64,000 nucleotides of DNA from Pleodorina starrii (taxonomy: Eukaryota; Chlorophyta; Chlorophyceae; Chlamydomonadales; Volvocaceae). Below, one piece after another: positions 58,179-64,000 of this stretch. The notes below the pieces were generated by a model, which was given only the letters and a program-made list of their open reading frames with translations, made no database searches and was not told the origin of the DNA. The position numbers and the translations under genes are program-made. Position 1 is the stretch's first letter, and each line of letters opens with the position of its first letter. The stretch spans positions 62,001 to 126,000 of the forward strand of contig BRXU01000031.1 in the NCBI GenBank assembly GCA_030267565.1, written 5' to 3'.

Positions 58179-61100
58179 ATGATGCACTGGGCTACGTGCC
58201 TAGTCGTCGGGCTACTGTTCGCAGTACCTCTTTTACCAGTCGCTTCCCCTCAACTTAAACATCCAAAGCCTTTGTGGATCTGCACCGATTGCCCGACTGA
58301 CGTCGCCCCAGTTTGCGTGAATGGGATAACTTACCAGCATCGTTGCGTGGCCGAGTGTCAGGGGCACTTACTAGCGACCGATGGCGCATGTGAAGGTAGG
58401 GTATAAGAACCGGGCGCGCTGCAAAGGGCTTAGAAGTCCAGGGTCGACACTGTGTTCGGGATCTCCGTCATCGTTCCAGGCGAGGACCTCTTCCGTCTGG
58501 CCTGGTCCGTCACAGCCGCCGCGGCCAATGCAGCGGCCACCGGCGCACCAGACGTACCAACCTCCCAGTCCATCGGCTCGCAAACTGCGGCACTTAAGAC
58601 TGCTAAACAGGAGACCGCATCGTCCACCGCGACGACGGCTGTGACGACGGAGACGATGGAGACGGCCCCAACGGCCCCAACGGCCCCAACGGCTCCAACG
58701 GTCACGAGGCGCAGGAAGCCTCGCGCCGCAGATATAAGGCGATTCAGATCCGACGGCTTCTCGTTCGTGGGCTCTCTGGACCTACGTGATGGGCCTTCCA
58801 GAGAGTGGGACCCGTCAAAATTGTCCCAGAGGTGGGATTCGGTGGGTTCGGGCCCAGGGCGGGCACCCGGGCAGGGCGGGGCAGGGCACGTAAGCACGTG
58901 ACTGGGCTGTAATGGGCTGGGGCTATGGCAGGGCTGCACAGGCCAGAGGGGAGAGTGTCTGTTGACCCCCTTTGGCGGCTGCCCCGCCCCGTCCGGGCTG
59001 GCGCTTGTCTCGGATCCGCTTGGTGTCATGCCTGACATGTCAATGACCCCGAATGCGCGACAAAGCGGCAGGCTACTGCGTCTGTGTGCCTGCGGCGGCA
59101 GGTGACCATGTGATGCCGCCTCCCTCGCCGCTCCCGCAGAATACGAGCCAGTCCGGGGGACTCTGCGAGCGGCTCCAGTGGCGTCGCGGATTCCAGCGAT
59201 GATCTGCAGGTGCCTGGCAGGGAAGGGAAGAGTGGGATTAGACATTAGAGAGCGGCACGGCCGGGGCCCCCCGAGGCGGGGCGCGCCGCGCACGGATATG
59301 CTGGACCGCACATGACGCGCTTTATAAGCGTGCGTCCTGCAGAAGCGCTTGAGCTCTGGACAGCGGGGGGCTCCAGGGACTCGGCAAGCACGGGTGCCTC
59401 GATGACACGGGTCGATGTGGGAAGCAGCAGTCCACGTTGGTGCTTGTGCCCCCCGCTGCTGCTTGCCAGAACTACCAGCCGCCAGCAGGACATCACACCC
59501 GATAGGTTCACATGACATCTGAGCTTCCCCCATCGGACGCCTCCCACTGTGGGAGTCCCACAGGTCCGGGGGATACGTTACCACGTCGACACGGGCGCAT
59601 TGTTCATGGAGACCACGCCACGACCGGCGCGAGCACGGACGGGCCACAGGGCCCTTCTGGCCGAGGCCGGCGGCTTGGACGCGGCGGGCTGGACGGACGG
59701 CAGCGGCAACGTCGCCGGCGCCGCCGCTGCGGACACCCACGGCAGCGGTGGTGGAGGCGGTGACGCTGGCCAGCGGCGGCTTCTGATGAGTGATCCCCGC
59801 TGGCGTGTGCAGAATGGCAGCAACGTGTATCCCTTTAGCGCGGTGGCGTACCTCATCTTCAGCCAGCCCAACACGACAGGGCGGTACCAGTGTTCGGCTG
59901 TGTTCGTGACGCCGTGGGACGTGCTGACCGCCGCGCACTGCGTTTGGGACTTTAATAACAGCGTGGGCTACACGGGCTGGCGGATCTACCCAGGGCTGTC
60001 GACCAACGAAGTCGTCGGGGCGTCAACACCCTTCATTGCCGCCGACTACGTAACGTTTTACCGCACGGAAACCTCCAACAACAGCTACGCTGACCAGCGC
60101 GGCGCCGTAAATTACTTCGACATTGCGCTCATTCGTGTCAAGACGCAGGCTACCGCCTGGCTGGGCATCAAGTACGACTGCGGTCGTACCACGTACCCCA
60201 AGACGATGGCGTGTGGGTACTCCGACGGCATCAACTTCGCGCAGTGCAGCCAGTGCTTCCTGACAACCTCGCAATGTCGACCCATGTGGCAGATGTACAA
60301 CTACTGCTACTCGCGCAAGGGCCAGTCGGGCATGGCCATAATGGATCTCAACGACACACGCGTGCTGGGCGTGCTGAACGGCGGCCCGTCGGCCCAGTGG
60401 GACTACTCCTACTGGACGCCCATCGACGCCTTCCACTTCAGCAACCTCGTCCGCTGGATGTGGCAGCCGCCGCCGCCGCCGCAGTCGCCGCCAACGCCGC
60501 CGCCGCCACAGATGCCCTCGCCACCACCGCCGGCCCGGCCGCCACCACCACCTCCCGCCCGTCCGCCGCCGCCGTCACAGCAGCCTGAGAGCATTGTCGA
60601 GGCCATCAGCCCGCGCCCTCGCCCACCATCACAGGCCTACAGGCGGTCACCACCACGGCTACCTCCGCCGTCGTCTCCACCACGACCACGGCCAAGCCGA
60701 CCACCACCGCCAGCCAAGATACCCGTAAGACCGCTGCCGCCACCGCCGCCACCACCGCCTAGTGTTCTCAAACAACCGCCGCCACCAACGCCGCCGCCAC
60801 CGCCTAGTGTTTTTAAACAACCGCCACCGCCACCGTCTAGTGTTCTTAAACAACCGCCGCCGCCACCGCCACCGCCGCCGCGTCGGAGGAGAAGCAGGCA
60901 GCTAGGCGATGCCTTCTCACCAGACACCGACCTGGAGCCCTCGCTGCTGCCCACTGCGGCGCCCACGAGGCCTTTGCCCGCCAGGAGCTCCGCTGGCGTT
61001 GCACCCAGCTATGGGACAACAGCACCAAGCTATGGGGCAACGCCAATGCACACGAGTGACGGATGGGACCCGCCGCTTATAGCAGCCACCCTCTTGCAGG

Positions 61101-64000
61101 CGCCGCTAGCGCCGGTGCCCTGCACCCCAGCCCCGCCCGTGCTGGCGCCATCCATCCCGGCCCCGCTCACGCCGGCGAGCGGTTCCATTGATGACTTTGA
61201 TGACGGCGGCGGTACGGCATATGGCGCTGCGGTGGATGCCGCCAGCAATCCACCGGCCATCATGTTTGACATTGACGCACGGTCAACGGCCGCCAGCAAT
61301 CCACCGGGCATCACGTTTGACATAGACGCGCGGTCAACGGTCTCCACCACCTCCGTAACCACCACGACAACAACGATCAGTACGGCATCGCCCTCAACAG
61401 CTGGACAGGAATGTGAGTTTTCGACGTTGTGTGGGTGGGAAGGGGGTAAGGGTACATAGCCCCCAAGAATTTGGGTGTGGGCCGCTTGGCGCGTAGCTGT
61501 GGACTTGTGAGACGTCGTAGCCGATGTCGCCGTGAGGAGGAGCTGTGAGACCGCTGCAGCAGCGTCGCTTCTAAACATGGGTGCCCCCGAGGTTCGCAAA
61601 GCCGCGTGGCGGCGCCAAACTTGGCGCTTACATGCGTCGTACACAAACAACCGCACGAGCAACTGATCGGTGGTTTTAGCAGGGCCAGCCCGTCATTTCC
61701 TTTGCGTGCCGCCAGCCAGCATTCCATGCTCCGAAGCACAGAGCAGGCGCTCCCTCCGGCACCAGGCCAGATCGCCCCCCTGCGCCCAGCGTGCGTCGCA
61801 AAAGCAGCCCGTCTCGGAGTGGGTTGACTCATGTCATTTTGGGCATCCCCGCCCGGAACCCCCGAGTGCCCTTCTAACCGTCTGTCGTGCTTCATTTCAT
61901 CCCTTCTCAATGCACCTCCGCCGCCCCCCGAAACTCACACGCTGCCAAAACAGGCAGGAACGGCACCCTGCGGCTCATGGACGGTCCCAACAGCTGGTCC
62001 GGCCGGCTGGAGATCTGCAGAGCAGGCCGCTGGGGCACCATCTGTGACGCGGGCTGGGGCTGGGACGACGCGCGCGTGGCCTGCCGCCAGCTGGGTTTCC
62101 CGGCCGGTGGCGAGGCGCTACCAGGCGGCTACTTCCCTAACGCCTCCGCGGCCACGCCCATCCATTTCACCAACCTTACGTGCCTTGGCAGCGAAGCGAC
62201 GCTTGCGAGCTGCAGCTTCGTCACCACAAACAACTGCAGCCACAAGCTCGATGCAGGGTTGATCTGCTCAAACGACGCGGTGGCGTCGCCGCCGCCGGCG
62301 GCCAACTTCACCAACGGAAGCAACTCCACGCCGACCGGGAACTACCCCTGCGGGGAGGACGGCACGCTGCGACTGGTGCCCATCGTGGGTCCCGTCCTGG
62401 TGTCAAGCTGGAACAGGACGGAGCGGGAGAGGTACACGGGCAGCAGCAGCATCGCGCCGGCTAGGGGGCGGCTGGAGGTGTGCCTCTCGGGGCAGTGGGG
62501 CAGGTGAGGATGGGCTGAGGGATACAGAAAACCCTCCTGAAGGGCGGTGAGGGCGTAGCGCGGTGAGGTAACCGAGGGGGCGCTGAGCTTCCAGCTGCCG
62601 GTGGGGCAGGTGCCAGGGGAAGAGCGGGATGCGGGAAAGGAGCAACTGCAGTGGCGCCTGGGTTTGGATTTGGGTTGGGTTGGGTTGGCCCTTGCCCCAC
62701 GCTCCGGCCCCGACTCGAAACTGACCCGCCGAGCAGTGCCTGGCCCAATATGCCACAACCTGCCATCCCAAACCGAATCCGCCACGGCAATATCTTGTCA
62801 ACCCGCCGCAGTGTTTGCGATGACGAATGGAGCAACACCGACGCCGCCGTGGCATGCCGACAGTTTGGCTTTGCGACTGGCTGGGCAGTTTCGCGTGGTG
62901 GTGCGTCCGGAACGCCCATCCTAAACTGGAGCTTATCCGGCCTCGCCCCGGGTCCCCTCAACATGTCCATATGGCTTTCCAATCTCGACTGCACCGGCAC
63001 GGAGGGCAGGCTCCTCAATTGCGCCCGCCGCTCCCCGATTGGGCGAACCGCCTGCACGCACCAAGAGGACGCGGGCGTGCTGTGCTTCCCCTCGGCGACG
63101 GCCCCGGCGGCGCCGCCGCTGCCGCCGCCTCGCGAGTGTGCCGAGGACGGCGCGCTGCGGCTGGTGCCGCTGGCAGGGCAGGGCCAGCCCGCGGGCGCGG
63201 GCCGGCTGGAGGTCTGCTACGCCGGGCGCTACGGGCAGGTCTGCGACAACGGCTTCGGGCTGCCGGAGGCGCGGGTGGCGTGCCGGCAGCTGGGCTACCT
63301 TTACGGCCGTCCCATGGGTCCGTCGAACGCCTCCGTGGCGGGCGACCCCGGCGCGGGCGCATTCTTCTGGATGAGCGACGTTGACTGCACCGTGACCAGC
63401 ACGGAATCGGGGAGCGTGTTCTGGCGTCTGACGCAGTGCCTGTTCTCCGGCTGGGGCGGCGGGACCTGTGACACTCGACGCCAGGCGGTGGGGCTGCTGT
63501 GCTCCAACGACTCCGCCATCATCGCCCCCTCCCCGCCGCGTCCGCCGCCCAGCCCATATCTATGTAAGCCGCGCGGCCCGGGGGGCGGCGCCAACTTGTC
63601 ACTCGACCTCCACTCTTCTACTAGCGGGAACGGGCGTCAGGTGTCTTGCTGCCTTTTTTCAAATCGTGTTTTACAGGCTGGGCCACTGCTTCTGTCCTAT
63701 CACTAACCACAACAACGTGTGGTTTATTTCGCTCTGTCGGCATCGCTAGGCTTGCTCCGGGCAACTGCCCGTTCAGTTGACTTGCCCGGCAATCTGACCA
63801 GCAATAATAATACGCCCGACGGAGCCGAGGCGTGGGTTATGGGAGCAGGAGGGGTGGGGTGTCGGGTTGCCAAGCAAGCATGGTGAACCGCGGCCACCAC
63901 TGCATCATGGGAAGTTTGCGCCCGCTGTGCGTGTGTGTCTTGTTCCGGCGTTCGCTTCGCAGGTACCAACCTCGGCAGCTCGCGGATCGTGGGCGGCAAC
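58179..64000 (+). CDS. gene C: Kazal / serine protease / Pro-rich / SRCR x3 / trypsin (partial 3')
   Basis: Exons: 58179-58395, 58480-58831, 59140-59209, 59564-61412, 61954-62503, 62812-63563 and 63963-64000 (continues). All phases agree. Exon 1 encodes a clear signal peptide (MMHWATCLVVGLLFAVPLL) and a Kazal domain (CTDCPTDVAPVC...TYQHRCVAEC). An ATG at 58119 would add 20 residues before the signal and is less likely. A Thr/Ala-rich linker follows (TAP repeated). The protease has LTAAHC (His ~338), FDIALI (Asp ~399) and GQSG (Ser ~468). Next come a proline-rich spacer, three SRCR domains and SRIVGGN, the activation start of a second trypsin domain. It is probably a secreted matrix protease. 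Exons 2-3 are the least certain. Confidence 0.75.
59564..60462 (+). other. gene C first serine-protease domain
   Basis: A Gly/Ala-rich propeptide-like stretch ends in QRRLLMSD, then the catalytic region begins. The His is in VLTAAHCVWD, the Asp in YFDIALIRV, and the Ser in SRKGQSGMAIMD. GQSGM replaces the usual GDSGG of trypsins and is closer to the GxSG of glutamyl-endopeptidase/V8-like (S1B) enzymes. The triad is complete, so activity is plausible. Confidence 0.75.
60463..60890 (+). repeat. proline-rich extensin-like spacer with SV(L/F)KQ units (gene C)
   Basis: It encodes runs of Pro broken by Ser, Ala, Arg and Gln, including three P(n)-SV(L/F)KQ units and a final RRRR. Such stretches in volvocine wall and matrix proteins (pherophorins, extensins) are hydroxylated and glycosylated rods. 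It separates the protease from the SRCR domains. Confidence 0.85.
61954..63563 (+). other. gene C SRCR domains 1-3
   Basis: Each begins C-x-x-(N/D)-G-(T/A)-LRL. SRCR1 shows GRLEICRAGRWGTICDAGW, DARVACRQLGF and CLGSEATLASC. SRCR2 is split by an intron after GQWG and continues SVCDDEW, AAVACRQFGF and GRLLNC. SRCR3 shows GRLEVCYAGRYGQVCDNGF and ARVACRQLGY. Intron phases place domain borders at exon starts, as is usual for shuffled SRCR modules. SRCR domains bind proteins or polyanions extracellularly. Confidence 0.85.

Noticed and set aside
58832..58889. longer version of gene C exon 2 using the donor GTAAGC at 58890
   Set aside because: Its phase leads to a stop in the next plausible exon, while the donor at 58832 keeps the frame.
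58430..59938. 502-codon open frame on the - strand
   Set aside because: It is the antisense shadow of gene C exons 2-4 and crosses their introns. GC-rich codon bias keeps that frame open, and the + strand has the domains.

Overview
The window is nuclear DNA of a green alga, most likely a volvocine (Volvox/Chlamydomonas-type) species. Supporting signs are very intron-dense genes with short GT-AG introns and a few GC-AG introns, GC-biased codons, recurrent RR(L)LQ motifs after secretory signals, SPPPP-type proline-rich (extensin/pherophorin-like) stretches, TGTAA poly(A) candidates, and many GTAC/GCATGC-rich introns. The species cannot be fixed from the sequence alone. All supported genes lie on the + strand.

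Layout: (1) 236-343 is the last exon of an upstream gene and carries an EF-hand-like loop. (2) 344-5025 is non-coding as far as I can see. (3) 5026-28335 is gene A, 43 exons, about 2741 aa. (4) 28336-32582 is intergenic. (5) 32583-55602 is gene B, 42 exons, about 3011 aa, a tandem paralogue of gene A. (6) 55603-58178 is the 3' region of gene B plus intergenic DNA. (7) 58179-64000 is gene C, a mosaic secreted protease gene cut off by the right edge.

Genes A and B were reconstructed exon by exon from splice sites, reading phase and mutual alignment. Every exon pair has the same phase, about two thirds have identical length, and both totals divide by three. Each protein has an N-terminal signal, a ~1300-residue right-handed beta-helix ectodomain full of FxxN and GGA(I/V/L) motifs, an ephrin-receptor/GCC2-GCC3-like cysteine-rich stalk, one membrane span, a large variable cytosolic loop, a seven-span module with a WWE...RK motif, and a long disordered tail. 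This looks like a family of giant cell-surface receptors or channels. Gene A's loop holds ten tandem R-x-(G/A)-(S/T)-x-x hexads. Exons 6-7 are far more alike between A and B than the rest, which suggests gene conversion.

Gene C predicts a signal peptide, a Kazal inhibitor domain, a serine protease domain with a His/Asp/Ser triad, a proline-rich spacer, three SRCR domains and the start of a second trypsin domain (IVGG) at the window edge. The three genes together suggest an extracellular-matrix-facing locus, but a functional link is inference from adjacency.

The introns carry mobile and structural DNA: a hAT-type MITE family with 8-bp target duplications (including a 54-bp minimal copy), GC-rich palindromic repeats, paired long palindromes, a duplicated splice donor in a tandem repeat, and microsatellites.
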